DNA of 64,000 nucleotides from Polytrichum commune (GCA_950295325.1 OX485808.1:34618527-34682526), one strand, 5' to 3'. Shown: positions 48,063 to 61,472, counted from the stretch's first letter. A program made the numbers and translations. Notes: generated by a model from the sequence alone, not told the origin.

Positions 48063-48779
48063 GCTCTCAATGTATGTAACTCTCACTTCCTCATGTTGAA
48101 CTCTCTATCATACATTTCACAATGGTCTATTCTCAAATATAGTTTCTTCCAATGACCAATCTTATTAATTAATACATATTTAAGATCATTGGCTAGATTG
48201 CCTATTTGTAGTTTGTCATATAAGAATGATCAAACATTTGGATTAAATTATCTAAAAAAAGTGGTTAGAATACTTGGTATTGTAACATTGGATCTTGGAT
48301 GTATATTTTCCAATATTAGAAATTTGGGGGCGTAGAAGGTAGAGCATTAGATTGCTCGTAGTCAATAGAAACGAAATGAAAGAGGCATGAAAAACAATGA
48401 GGTTAGAATAAGGCTACAACGCTAATCCGGAGAGGAATAAGAGTTATCCCATATTGTTTGTATGAACTAATGAAAAAAAGAAAAACAAGAAAAACAAAAG
48501 CAAGGAGAGCATGAGAGCATCTCACTCCAAACATTGTTCACGTGCCTTTGTGTATGTGTATATGCTTATACAATCTTATCTCTAGTCCTATTGACATCCA
48601 ATAGGTTATGGACCCACCATGCAGGTCAAGTGCCCAAATATTTGATTGCTTTGAGGTTGCAGAGTGGATCTTAAGGGGTAAGCGCTCCAAAGTGTTGGAG
48701 GTATCCGAGGGTGCATTTGGTTGTTGTAAGTATTTTTTTTCCATTTTTGCTTGAATGTATGTTTGATGTAAGAGCATGT

Positions 48780-49600
48780 GATTTGAGTTTCTTGAGTGTT
48801 GAGAGGCTTATTTGAGAGGTTTGGAGGTGTTTAGACTTCAAAAGTATTTGACTTGAATGTTTTGAACATTCAAGGATTTACTTGAGAGCTTTGAAGGTGT
48901 TTAGACTCCAATACCACATGACTTGAGAAGCTTGATTGTTGATAAATTTATTTGAGAGTGTAAGACATATTTGAGGTGAAAAAAAAACCTTGATTGAGTG
49001 ATTTGAGTGTATTAAGAATTGCTTTGACATGTAGAAGATCTAACTTGAGGTATTTGAGGTTAAAAAAATGAAACTTATTTGAATGATTAAATGATTTAGA
49101 AATCTTTTGAGGTGTAGAAATTCTAACTCAAGGTATTTGAGAATATACAACATCTAAGGTAAAGAAGATCTTATTTGAGTGATTGAATGTCTTAAGACCT
49201 CTTTTGATCTATAAAAAATATAACTTGAGGTATTTAAAAATGTAAGGCATTTGGAGTGAAGAAAATCTTATTTGAATGATTTAATATGTTAAGAACCCTC
49301 TTGAAGCATAGAAGATATGACTTGAGGTATTTGAGAATGTAAGGCATTTGAGGTGAAAAATATTTTATTTAAATGATTTGAATGTTTTAAAACATCTCTT
49401 AAGGTGTAAAATATCTAACTTGAGGTATTTAAAAGTGTAAGATATTTGAGGTGAAGAATATCTTATTTGACAGATTTGAATGTCGTAAGAACTTTTCTTG
49501 AGGTGTAGAAGATCTAACTTGAGGTATTTGAGATGAAGGAAATTTTATTTGAATGATTTGAATATCTTAAGACATCTCTCGATGAGTAGAAGATCTAACA
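48780..49600 (+). repeat. ~97-bp tandem repeat array (minisatellite)
   Basis: The block CTTGAGGTATTTGA recurs at 49044, 49128, 49224, 49321, 49420 and 49519, a spacing of 84, 96, 97, 99 and 99 bp. Each unit also has a GAAGATCTTATTTGAATGAT-like block and a CTTAAGACATCTCTTGAGG-like block. More degenerate units extend left to about 48780. Units differ by scattered substitutions. No coding capacity. Confidence 0.88.
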
Positions 49601-49782
49601 CTTTAGAGACTATGAGGCCCATTTGACAACATATGGACATGTTTCCACTACATTGAGGTGCAAACGTATATTTTGAGTGTAAAAAATTACCTTTTAGTTT
49701 GGGTTGGTTGATTGTGGGCCTAAAAGACTAGTTTGAATGTTTTGATAGTATATCTAAGCGTACAATAACATCATTTAAAAAC

Positions 49783-52560
49783 AACGCCGCTATAATCATT
49801 AACAAATTTAATGGAGGAAATTTTAATTTTTGAAAGTTCACAATCGAAATGTTGTTGGCATCCAAGAATCTTTGGAACATTATGGACGGATTTGAAGAAA
49901 CTCTACCTTCCAATGTGTATCCCAAAGTGTTAAAAGAGTAGTAAAAAAACTAAGAAGACCATATCTATCATTGGCCTCAACTTCACGGATAACTAACTTA
50001 CGTACATCAAGAGTTGTAAAAGACCCGTGGAGACGTAAAAAACCCTTTGCAACATTCACAAGATGAATAATTTGTCCAATATTCTATTTTTTTGCCGCAA
50101 GTTCTTCACATGTAAGATGCAAGAGGATGATGACTTGTTAGACTACATTAACAAGGTCAAAGCGCTTGCAGATCAACTTGCTTGTTTGAAGGTATTTGTG
50201 GAAAACAAAGACAATTTCATGACCTTGCTCGAGAGTTTGCCGACATCGTACAAATATTTGATTACCACCTTGGAAACGATGCTCATGAAGGAGCTTACCA
50301 TGGACCATGTGATGATACGTTTGATGCACAAGATATCGAAGTACAAGAAGGAGTCCCAATGTGGGGATGATGTCATGGTGTTACGAGAAAGGAAAGGGGA
50401 CAACTCATTTCTGCGCTAAGGCATAAAGTCATCATTCTATTGAAGCAAACCGGGCCACATTGCGTGTTTTTGCTGCAAAACAAAAAACAAAGAGCATGAA
50501 AATGCGAAAAATATGAATAAAAATAACAGCTACATATTTGTAATGCATAATAGGACACATTCCAAGAGCATGTATAGGTGGATTATGGATTCGGGAGCCA
50601 CCAAGCACATGACTTCGTATAAGGTTGCATTCGACATATATGAGGTAATTATTCCACATTATGTGCATTTCAATAGTATTAGTGTTGTTGAAGCCATCAA
50701 ATTGAGATCTATCATCGTAGAAGCAATAGTGAGAAGAATAATCAACCGAATTTGTATAAAAGATGCACTCTACGTACGTACCCAAGTTGAAATCAATTTG
50801 CTCTCGTTGAGCAAACATGTGTCGAACGGTTTAAAAGTGCAATTCAACCTAAGCTAATGTTTTTGAAAAACATAGAATGAAAAAGCCATTACAATTGCGT
50901 CACACGAAAGCAACTTGTACGAAATAAAATTTGCGATGGTGCATGGAGCGGATGCGACCAATTTGGTACAATCTCCGACGGGAGATGGTGCACTTGAGCT
51001 TTCACATCACCACCTTAGACATTTAAATGTGAAAGATGTTCATACGCTCCAAAACATGGTAAGTGACATGACCATTGGCAAATTTTCTTGCCTAATATCC
51101 TTGTTGCTTTGTAAAACGTGCATTAAAAGCAGTAATATAGGGTTGGATTTCTGAACAAGAGATATGTGAGTGACCAACTCTTTAGAGATTGTATATTCCA
51201 ACGTGTGTGGTCCCACGAGGAGCATGTTTATGGGTGGCGTAAGATATTTCATGACCTTCATTGATGGTTTTTTGAAGAAGATCTGGTTGTATGCGTTGAA
51301 GTCTAAAGGAGAGTGTTTTGAAAAGTTCAAGGAGTACAAGGCACTTGTAGAAACGCAATCAGAGTACAAAATCAAGCCATTTTGGTCGGATAATGGTGTA
51401 AAATACATTTCCAAAGCATTCGAATGGGCTTTGAAGGATTATGACACTGGGAAGCAAACGTCCATGACATATAGGCCTCAACAAAATGGAATGGTAAAAT
51501 ATGCCAATCACATCATCGTGGAGACGGCTATGACCATGCTTTATGCTCAAAACTTTCACAAATCATTTTAAAGCTGAAGATGTGGCCAATGCAATTTACA
51601 CATGAAATTGATGTCCAACAAGGGCAGTAGACCCTATTATGCATGAGGAAGTGTAAAGTGGGAGGAGACCTTGCATTGGACACATGTGTATGTTTGAATA
51701 TATTGCCTAAGAAATTATGCCAAATGAAAGAAGGATAAACTCAATGCAAACAATTTTAATATATGTCCAAGTGGGAGTAATGAAGGCCCTACGGTGGTTG
51801 TTGTGAACGAATCTTCCAAATCACCTTCGTATGATGACGGTGAAGAGCAAATGGGAGATCATTTGGTTGCAAATGAAGAAAGCAATTGAAATATCCACGG
51901 AGAATGACGACCACATTAAAAGATTCGGCAAAGACGGAAAATCTTTTAAAAGGGAGCGATTTCTGCGTGGAGAATGGTGGAAGAATCACATTCTACTCCA
52001 ACACAGCGAAGAACAAGCCAGTGTGGCATTTTTTAATGATCATTTGAATTTGTGCAAAACATAAAGATCCGAAGATGCGAGCAAGTGGGAGCTGCAATGC
52101 AAGAGCAATACAACTTGCTCATGGCCAACGGTACTTGGAAATTAACCAACCTTCCAAAGAATTGCAATAGTGTAGGATGCAAATGGATATTTCGCACCAA
52201 GAGAGATGCATCGGGTGAAATTATTAGGTATAAGATGTGATTAGTATGAAAGGGATATTCTCAAGTTGCCGGAGTGGATTTCAACAAGACCTTTGCCCCC
52301 ATGTCGAAATTTATGACCATTAGATGCATTCTCGCAATTAAAACGGCCATGAATTGGGAGATACTAATCGCAAAGTACATTTGTTTAGCCCTGGGACCAA
52401 AATTGTCATTGTAATATCTAGGGATTCCAATTGAGTATATGTATGAAATCATGGAAGGTGAAAGTCGAAGTTGAACAAACCATAGTCCCAACTGAAAGAA
52501 TGAGCTTTGGTGGAATCTTGGAACTGTTGAAAGCATTGAGTAATGAAAAGTTAAGAAGAG
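49783..52560 (+). mobile_element. Decayed Ty1/copia retrotransposon
   Basis: Fragments lie in copia order on the plus strand. A gag start is near 49800 (KFTIEMLLASKNLWNIMDG). A UBN2-type gag follows at about 50063-50419 (YINKVKALADQL, LLESLPTSY), then a protease motif WIMDSGATKHM near 50580. A GAG-pre-integrase block lies near 50990-51070, and an integrase core at about 51170-51571. There the first two aspartates are recognisable and the usual Glu of GVVERxN is Lys (GMVKYAN). A reverse-transcriptase start lies near 52120-52350 (VGCKWIFRTKRD, then VDFNKTFAP after a stop). Stops and frameshifts separate all blocks. No LTRs, primer-binding site or target duplication could be found. Confidence 0.88.
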
Positions 52561-55500
52561 AATGGCGATTGATTACCATGGTGAAATGATTTCTAGATAG
52601 TTATTTTTCATTTGAAGATAAGTTGAATAGTTGAAATGGATGGTATATTTGTCAAGTATTAAAATAAGAAAAATTTATAATAATTAAATTTTACGATAAA
52701 GAAGGGGAAAACCCCAGAAGAAATCTATTGTCTTCAAACTCAGATGGAGTGTGAGATTATAGTGATGCTTGGAACAAGTATGGACAAAGTGATTGGACAT
52801 CAACAAAAGCCTATAGCCTAACAATTGCCTCATAGTAAAAATGATTAATTAAAGAACATTGTCACCTCTAGGTGAGAACCGAAGTGTCATTTCAAGTTAC
52901 ATTAAAATGGATAAATTAATATGTGACAATCGACTAATATATCAAAGTGCCCTTGGCTTTGGTAAAGAACCTAAAATGGGATACTTTATGCAAGACTTTG
53001 GTCAATGGCTATGCCTATATTGAGCACCACACAAGGTCCAGTTAAAATGAACCCACTACCAAACTATTGACTAGGTATATAGAATGAGGTGTGTGACAAT
53101 CACAAATGCATGTATTGAAGTCGAAAGATTTCCCTCATCTTTTGTTTGTATAAGTGAATGAATTGTCATCTTCAATCCTAAATCATGTGAAAAAAAAACC
53201 TATAATTATATTGATTAAACTTATCTAAGCACCTAGAAGATACAAGAATCACCTTTACAGTCTTCTATGATTGTTTTCTTGGGGATTATTATTATTATTA
53301 TCCAAAATCTAAATCACAAACACCTTTTGCAATTCTATAGTGTGCCTACTAAGTTGTTATAATTATGTTGGGTAACACAAATATCCTTGTAGTTCTATGG
53401 CAAATAATCTTGCAAACTAAATTGATCATCATTATTTTTGCAGACTTTTGATTATTTATATTCAATCAAGTTGTTATGTATTTGTCAACATCTTGTTGTT
53501 GTTTGTTCCTTGTACATCTACATCTTTTGGACTCTGGAGAGTTTACAATGTGGATCAACAATGATAATGACATTATTGATTATAATGTCTATTTGCAAAT
53601 GTAGTGGATTTGTTGATCCTCAATCTCATGAATTGCATCTTGCAATCTTGGTATAAGTAGATGTCCTTCTTGATCTACAAGCTACATATAGGAAGCAGGA
53701 TGGCATTGATATCCAAGGATCATGGGAAGATAATCATGCAAATGATGAAGATAAATATAATCTTAAGGTAAATCTTAACATTCACCTTTGTGATTTGACT
53801 TGCTCTGTAACAATCTTTCTATCTTGTTACAGAAGTAGAATTGAAATAGTGGATGTTCCCCTCTTTGATGCATATTTGTCAACCTTGTTGACATTTCCAT
53901 TAATTCCTTGTACTCATTGAACATGTCACTGAGGGGTTCCAGACTGCAAAAGAAACATGACCTTCAAAGTTGTACATACACTTTAGTTTCAAATAGATAT
54001 TGATTGAGGATTTTTATTTTTTACCCGTCTCCAGTCAATTGTTCTATGAATTAATTGCTCCCTCCGGCTTGCTTAGATGGCAATTTTGTGTTAATCATGA
54101 TCATTAGTAGTGTAAAAATTTGTTGAACAGAATTCTAAGACAATGATGTGTTGTAACCCCTTTCAACTACGAAGTGACTTCAAAATTATTCAAAAGGAAG
54201 ATAAGCCTTGTCGTATTGAAGTTCAAGTCAGGTCAAAATTCCAACCTGCAAGCAAGGGGACATTTGTAGTGTCGACATTGCCATGAGGCAACCCATGATT
54301 TTGAGTTCATCCAAATTACTGACTAGTGGGGCAATCTAGCACTAAACTGAACTCGAGGTCATCCATTTTGCAGTTCAATGCAACTACCAGTGGCAATGAT
54401 TTAAGTGTCTCAACTACATACACAAAATAAAAAAATCATAAAGAAATAAGTCTTCATTTTATATGCAAACCATTTTCACTTTTCATTGAAAAGACCTATT
54501 AAAGACTTCCTCTTCCATAGGATCATGTAAGTCATAATAACTTGATCCTACAACATACATCATTGAAGCTCGGGACAAAAACCAATTGAAAACTTAATTT
54601 AGATCAAAGTAGGTCCACATCTATTGTCAACTTTTTCATAAATTTGAAGGACCCCTTTGTACATCTACTACTACTTAAAGATCTTCATAATCTATTGATT
54701 TGTACACACTAGAGAAAACCAATATCCCCCATTTTGTACATTGTGTACATTAATGCCTCAACCTCCGTTTGTATTATGAAAACAAGCAAAATGTCAAATA
54801 TTAAGAACACTAATGACAAATCTAGAGCATATGTGTACAAAACACCCACAAAACACAAAGTACTGCCAAACACTCTTTGCCTCTTTTGCCTCTCAGATTT
54901 TCCCCCAACCCGGCCATTGCCCATCCATTGAAGCAACCATACTTATTTACTTCAAAGTTGAAATTACATAACCTAGATGCACTAACCCTATGTGAGGCAA
55001 TTGCCTCAAAAATGTGGATTTTGAACAATAATTGGAGCGCAAACCTTGTGGTTATAGGAAAACTCATGATTAAGACTATGACAATCTGGGAATAGAAAAT
55101 GGATGAAGACTTGCTTTTCTCAACACAACTATCAATCACAAAACTATTTGCGGATTGAATGAACAACATAAACACTCAAGGTGTTGGCATCTCACAATGT
55201 TCATAATTTGGTGCGGACCATGTCTCTAGAGATCTAGTTGTCTATTTAAATAATGCACACCATCACATATTCAGCAAAGAGCATGCGTTGCTTTGAATAA
55301 CTTGTAAAATGATAGACACCAACTCCAGCTTGAAGGCCTCCAACAACTTCCAAGGTTTTCAAGCACACCACAACTGGCCCATAACCCAAAGACTCACAAT
55401 CTATTCCTAGCTCACACTCAATTTACAAACTTGCACAAGCAACTGTAGTTAAGCCACCATCGTTATAATATTTAGTGACCCTTGCATTGGGAGACATCAC

Positions 55501-55995
55501 CCTGGAGGCTCATCTCATTATAACATGTTTCTTGTTATCATAATAATTATAAACTACAAGATGCTCATACAAGTATGATCTTTGATACTGAATTATCTCT
55601 TTCTGTACTCGCAACAAGCATTCTTGACATCAAAATCTCCTATTAAACTAAATGTCTGCAAAATATCTAAAAGTGCTATTGATGGGCTCATGTAATGATG
55701 TCATATGACCATTTCTTATGCCACACCTTGTCCACAAAATGAGTGACTCCTGAATGAATCACTCAAACCCAACTTTAAGCAGTCATAGTCCATGTGCCCC
55801 TTCCAGGATGCAACCACCGCACAATACTCCCTAGACTGATGTATCAAGAGTTTGACACCCTAGAGTAATATGGCGGAAAGTTTATTGAGCTAGTGGACTA
55901 CTCAAACATTGACAGGCTATATATAATATCTTTAAACATGGAGTACTCCCCTTTAAAAACATGACACTAGACAAATTTTGACACGCAGCCCCGTG
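52561..55995. other. Intergenic, no gene seen
   Basis: AT-rich sequence with no recognised exon. A short ATT run sits near 53283-53300. A minus-strand frame at 54822-55175 has no domain or ATG-supported structure that I trust. Confidence 0.5.
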
Positions 55996-57624
55996 TTAAG
56001 CTGTTAATGCCCATCTAAAGCAATAGCAGCATCGGATGTGATCCTCATGAGTTTGTTCCGTCTTACGCTTGATATATGCAAACGTACCCATGCACAAATA
56101 ATAACTGATTTGTTGCGGTGTCTTTCGAAAGGAGGAGAAACAACAACACCAAGTGTGGAGACCTACATAGTTTTTATTGACATCACCCCAAACGAGAGGG
56201 TTGCGCACCTCAAACACCTGGCGGTCATCTTCGATGTCCATGGGCATGCTGGGTCGATCACTGTATGGAAGAAAAACATCTCGAATTCTGGGAGGTTTAC
56301 CTGGCTCGGTAACTTGTTGGTAAATTGGGTCATCAAAAGGAGGCAGATATAAGGGGTTAACCCCTTGTTCAACCAAGCTGGTCTCCCAAGCCAACCAGTC
56401 TGGATGCAGGCCATCATCTGGAGGTAAAATTCCAGGCCATATTTGGACAAATTGGTGTTTCCTGGTGTAGCACAACACTACAGATGCCCAAGCTGTTGCA
56501 GTCCATTGTAGCCAGAACGTTGCGTCACTGACATTTGAATGTATGAGTCGTAGGAGAATCCACATGTCAATAGCGATACTGATGGTAACATAACCAACGT
56601 GTGCCAACACCATTAGCAGGTTCGTGGTGCCCAGGTAGCCTCGGTCGCATTCATCACTGATGACGACGGGTGGCAAGGGAAGGAGTTGCAAGGTTAATGT
56701 GATGGAAATCAATAAGTGTACAATTACTACAAGGTATGTCACTATCATTCGTGCAACATTTCTGCATCCCTCAAAATGGCTGTATCTTGGCCATAATATA
56801 AGCCAGAATATCACATTGTAGGATGCCATGACAAGGGTGTACAATGCAACTTGGACACACAACCAACAACGGTGTTTAAAAGCTTCGTTTACTTCATCAG
56901 GGTGGAGGCCATTTTCACAATGGGCTTTCCGAATTCTTTCCAATATAACTTGATCAGGGTGCTTACCTGTTCTTTGGGCATCCTGATTTATTTCTTCCTC
57001 CACCAAATTAGAGTGTAGACAAGCATCAACACACCGGGCTTCACGAATTCTTCGGTCGGCCCGTTGTTCTCTGCTACACTTTTTCCCTAACAACTTGAAG
57101 CTCGCCTTTGCAGACCAAAGGTTGCCACAAAACAAGATAGATACATTCGTAGCAAATTTGAGTACAACAAGGCCTGCCATTCTTGCAACAGAGAGCCAAT
57201 ATGTCTCTCCATCAACATTTTTCAAAATTTGGTTAGCTAGAGAAAAAATCCTGAGGTAGTAGTCCACAAGGCCATCTCTTCTCAGTCGCTCGATCATTCC
57301 AACACGTGATGAAACCATTTGTGCTAGGTCATTTCCTCCCAACCGCAAGTTCCAATCAAGCAGGACAGCATGAGGCACAGAAAAGATTTCAGTGGTTGGC
57401 ATTAACCTAACCCATAACCGTCTGGAATATTGCAATGCCATGCAACACCACCATATCCCAATTGTTAGACCAAAACGTAAACTCTTCTCATTTTTGCTCA
57501 GCTCGTGTGTTGTGGGTTGGTCCTTATCACATACTACTGATTCTCCACTCACAGTAACCAATAATAGGCTTCCCAACAACACCTTCAATAGCATAGCAAT
57601 GCCATCGGATGCCATTCTCTTCAT
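55996..57624 (-). CDS. Multi-pass membrane protein, unrecognised family
   Basis: An intact single-exon frame of 542 aa from ATG 57624; the frame opens seven codons earlier only with GTG. Residues 11-28 form a signal-peptide-like hydrophobic stretch (LLKVLLGSLLLVTVSG). Further membrane segments lie at about 50-66, 145-168, 253-278, 293-322, 334-360 and 366-386. Between 169 and 250 is a charged cytosol-like loop (REQRADRRIREARC, HPDQVILERIRKAH). The C-terminal third is soluble and Pro-rich (IWPGILPPDDGLHPDWLAWE, YLPPFDDPIYQ) and ends in a Cys-rich stretch (RCCYCFRW). The length, lack of stops and organised hydrophobicity argue for a real gene. No family could be named; plant DUF-type membrane proteins have a similar layout, but I see no diagnostic motif. 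Confidence 0.72.
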   Translation of the reverse strand: MKRMASDGIAMLLKVLLGSLLLVTVSGESVVCDKDQPTTHELSKNEKSLRFGLTIGIWWCCMALQYSRRLWVRLMPTTEIFSVPHAVLLDWNLRLGGNDLAQMVSSRVGMIERLRRDGLVDYYLRIFSLANQILKNVDGETYWLSVARMAGLVVLKFATNVSILFCGNLWSAKASFKLLGKKCSREQRADRRIREARCVDACLHSNLVEEEINQDAQRTGKHPDQVILERIRKAHCENGLHPDEVNEAFKHRCWLCVQVALYTLVMASYNVIFWLILWPRYSHFEGCRNVARMIVTYLVVIVHLLISITLTLQLLPLPPVVISDECDRGYLGTTNLLMVLAHVGYVTISIAIDMWILLRLIHSNVSDATFWLQWTATAWASVVLCYTRKHQFVQIWPGILPPDDGLHPDWLAWETSLVEQGVNPLYLPPFDDPIYQQVTEPGKPPRIRDVFLPYSDRPSMPMDIEDDRQVFEVRNPLVWGDVNKNYVGLHTWCCCFSSFRKTPQQISYYLCMGTFAYIKRKTEQTHEDHIRCCYCFRWALTA

Positions 57625-57639
57625 GTGCAGAGTTTCTTT

Positions 57640-60180
57640 GAACACTTTGCAATTCTCTCTATTATTCTCTCATATTCTAGAAATCAAAGCATTTCTGAAG
57701 CTTCATCTACCCATGGTAGGTAGATGGTGGGGAGATGAATACTTGACCAAAGGGGAATGTGCCCTCAGTTTCTTCAAAACACATCTCCTTCATTTGTTCC
57801 TTTACGGAGCTTGAAAGCCCTCTAATTTCTCCAGCGAAAGAAGGTGGCTATCTCAGAGCCAAAACTCGATGGCTCCAGTGTGCACAATAAGGACTACGGA
57901 ATTGTCAAGAATCCACAATCACATTTGTCCACTCCAGCTGAATTCCTGGCAAGGTTGATAAATCTCTTCATGTGAAATGGCTGATCACTGACCAATATGT
58001 AGGGACTCGTCACGAGCAATTCCATGGATATAGAAAGATCAAATTAGACTCCACCTTTGACGTCCGAAAAAAACCTCACATGAGGTGTCCAGAAATGTCC
58101 TCGAAGTCCTCAATGATTGACGTAGGTATGAGGTGTCTTACTGATATGCCAAATTCAATTTCTTGGATCGCCAGTACTTCCTTCCTTCATTGCTCGAGAC
58201 ATGATTTCCTAGCATAGAGTCGAGCTAACATCGTTGAGTGATACTGATTCAAATTCATAAAACGTCAACACAAGGAAGATCCTAACCAACTTCATTTGAA
58301 AGGAATGAGTGACTGACTATGTATGAGCACCAAGAGCAAATTTAGTGGAGATTAAAGGTGTGGACGGCCACGGTGAAATGACATAGGAGCTGAAAGGGGC
58401 TCTCATTTTCTCACTATTGTACTCCTGGGCTTAAAGAAGTCAGATGTAAACTTATAATGACATCTCTCACTAACAATAAAATTGCAAAAACTACAAAAAA
58501 TTTGGGATATTTGACAATTTATAAAGATGGATAGAAATATCTTCTTCGCATAAAACCCTAGATCTTGGATCGCACTAACGTTTTTACGGTTTAGGGTTTA
58601 TCGTGAGATGCACTAACTACACCAAACTTCATGGCATGCTTTGCAATCAATTGCTAGTCAACTATTTGAAACGTGTAGAGACATTGTGGAAATGCAAAGC
58701 CGTGAAACACCAAAGACCATGACCATGGATGTTGAACACTCGTATAGTCAGCATGAACACATTACTGTACCTTCTTCGTGACCAACAGCTACACCTATTA
58801 CGGACCACTTCTATGTCAAATAAAGTGATTGATTTTGTATACTGAGAAAACTTGCAATACCGAGACATGTTAAACAAATGAGAATTCTTCTTCAAACTCT
58901 TCTTCAAGCTTCTTCACTGAGACCATGGTGTGAAGAGGGCCTAAGTAGAGATGTATGTGATTCGGCCCTGTACGAACTCAGTATATAGGGTCAGGTTGAA
59001 ATGATCATTGCATTCGATGAAAGACTCACCTGTAATTTAACAGAGACGATTCTACTTTGACCCATTCACCAAATTGCCTCTTTGTATAATGTAGTGGCAC
59101 CCCTGTCTTTAGATCAGCCACCGACACACCATATTCATTATTCACCTCTCTGGAAACCTAAGATTCACAAAAACAAGGCATCCTGTCAGCATTGGATAGG
59201 AAAATGAAGAAGAGGTAGCAAAAGAGTCCGAAGACATTCTTTTCTCAGCATCTCCTCACATACTTAGGGAACTCGGACTATGTTCGACTCAATACAATCC
59301 ACCCTCGATATTCGGAACAAGGAAACTTGTAACACTTATGTGGTGTTAACACTGGATTACTGACGCGCCTTCCTTTCAGTCGATTGATCTTGTAACTCTA
59401 CTACTTAAAAAAGACTAACATGAAATACAGCTTAGGAAGAGATGTCAGGACTAAAGATAATCCAGTGACTGGTATATCACCATTCAAGAGCATAACAAGA
59501 CATCGGATAATTCAGACCTGCAAATGACTGTTCTGCCCTTCTCCATTGCTCAAGGCTACCGTAAATAATCAAGCCCAGATTTCGCTATGTTGTTGGATGC
59601 AGCCTGATTGAACCAGCTTGTGTTCACAGAATCTAGAGTAGCACTCTCTAGATAAAACTTCTGAAACCCACGATCTCACTCTACGATTCTAAAAAGCGTT
59701 CTTCACGTGGCAGAAGTAACCAGAACCTCTCTTAAAAGACCTCTCTTAAAAGAGTGAAATCTGCTAATCCCACAACTATACAGAAAACAAACAGTATCAA
59801 GCAGATTAACATTCGTGCACTGCAATGGAAACCGCATAATACATCTGAACCTACAAAATAACAACTAAGTGGCTGTGAATCGTAAACACGTATGGAAGTG
59901 CCGGAGGAGAACTGAGGAAGAGAGCTGCGGGAAACAAGGCACAAGGGAAGAGAAAAAGGAATGACGGGGAGGCGACGGGCGTTATGAGAGAGGAAACTTC
60001 CAACATGAGCCGTTAGATTGACGCTGTCCTAGCCGTAAATGGTCGTGCACTAAATCCTGGCAAACCCTACTTGCCAATCCTAGCCGCCAACCATCTAGCA
60101 CCATATATCGAATGCCCATGCTTAGTTCTTTACGTTCCGTAATGCATATGGAAGGGTGCATTATGGGGGAATACATCCAC
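57640..60180. other. Upstream of the membrane-protein gene, no gene seen
   Basis: Probably promoter and leader of the 55996-57624 gene at the left. A CT-rich patch on the minus strand at about 59880-59990 looks like a plant 5' leader, but no following exon could be supported. Candidate exons failed on frame. Confidence 0.45.
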
Positions 60181-60189
60181 TATAGCTCG

Positions 60190-60696
60190 GCTATGCCTCG
60201 CACAATGTGAAGCCTCCAAAACATAGGAAATGGAGCCTTCGGTTGGGCCCAGTGTGAAGCTTTCAAAGGCCAAGTTCAAAGTCCAAACCTTTGGCCATGA
60301 ACTCTCATGGCCTCTTCACTTGAATGGCCATAATGTGAAGTCTTCGAAGGCCAAGCCTGAAGTCCGAAGAAAGAAGGAGCATCCCCCTTCATTCCTTGTC
60401 CAAAATAGCCCCTCCAATCTAATGGCCAAGATCGTGTCAATGTGTGTTTTTTTTTATGGAAAAAAAATCGACGGCCTCTCGACCGTAATTTGGGTTTCCA
60501 TTCCCGTCCCACCCAAATTTATTCTGAGAGTCCATCGCCTTGATCAAAAAATAGGCATTTTGGAAAGCGACAGCCTTTGGACTTTGGCCTCTAGTGTGAA
60601 GGGTCAAGAGGCCGAATTCTTGGTTTCTTGCAATCTGATTGGTGGAAATTGACAGCCTCTCGACATTCAGCCATAGTGTGAAGCGGCCCTTATTCC
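60190..60696. repeat. TGTGAAG-rich repeat, related to the TTA MITE
   Basis: The motif (A/G)TGTGAAG plus a GGCC-type block recurs about five times (near 60205, 60250, 60330, 60594 and 60678). The right edge, GTGTGAAGCGGCCCTTA, resembles the terminus of the 44017-44516 element. The left terminus was not found. Confidence 0.55.
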
Positions 60697-60769
60697 CCAC
60701 AATGCCCCCCCCCTCATGCATTACCTATTACCAATTTTATGATTGTGAAACTGGAGTTGACATGATTTA

Positions 60770-60972
60770 GGGTGAGCTCCGTGTAGGCCGCTAGCCCACT
60801 AGATTCTAGAAAATAATGAGTTAGAGGTGTTCACATGTAGTTAAGGACACGCCATCATCCAACCACATTCTAGTGGTCCACTAGAATGTAAAGGGCCATG
60901 GGTTAGTTTCCACGTGGAATCTACATTTCCACTAGAATCCAGTGGACAAACGGCCTACATGGAACCTTACCC
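60770..60972. mobile_element. Tourist-like MITE, relative of 11374-11494
   Basis: The left end is GGGTGAGCTCCGTGTAGGCC and the right end is the complement of GGTAAGGTTCCATGTAGGCC. CCACTAGATTCTA and its complement lie further in. It is larger and more diverged than the 11.4-kb copy; target duplication unclear. Confidence 0.7.
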
Positions 60973-61472
60973 CATGGACACAGGCCCCTAGACTTCCATG
61001 CACCCAACTAAAGAATCTTCAACCTACAAGTTCCAATCATTGAAAATTTCAAGATCCGGTTTTAAAAGGAGGAAGAGGTTTTAACCTAAAGGAAGAGGTG
61101 AGTCAGTGGACTCATATTTGAGAAGATGGGAGTAGCTAGTTGGCACATACGAACCCTACCCCACCAAACCCCCTCTATATTTGGATGGGTTTGCGCTTAT
61201 TCACACTAGAATTTGGCGGGCAAGCGGCTTATAAAGAAACTCACCCTTGTGACTATAATCAAGAGTTGTCAACCATATTCTGCACCAGAAAGATCCTAAA
61301 CAACTACGTGGCAAGAGGATTGATAGCCCGGCCACACTAGGGAGACCAGCGGCCCCCCAAGCCAGTCAACCCGGTTTCGGGGCCCCTGCAACTGGAGGCA
61401 GCCAGCCAAGGCACTTTGGACCAACTACATGAGAGCCCCGAACCAGACATGCTGGTTGGGGGCTACTTGTCT

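Noticed and set aside
48780-49600. CRISPR-like array
   Set aside because: Units are ~97-bp head-to-tail repeats without unique spacers, in a plant nuclear context.
59030-59158. Candidate minus-strand exon with good AG and GT flanks
   Set aside because: A run of five G shifts the frame, and every frame then meets a stop inside the segment, so it cannot be an internal coding exon.
59732-59944. Minus-strand open frame in a CT-rich, leader-like patch
   Set aside because: No ATG start, no recognisable product and no supported downstream exon. At most it is an untranslated first exon.
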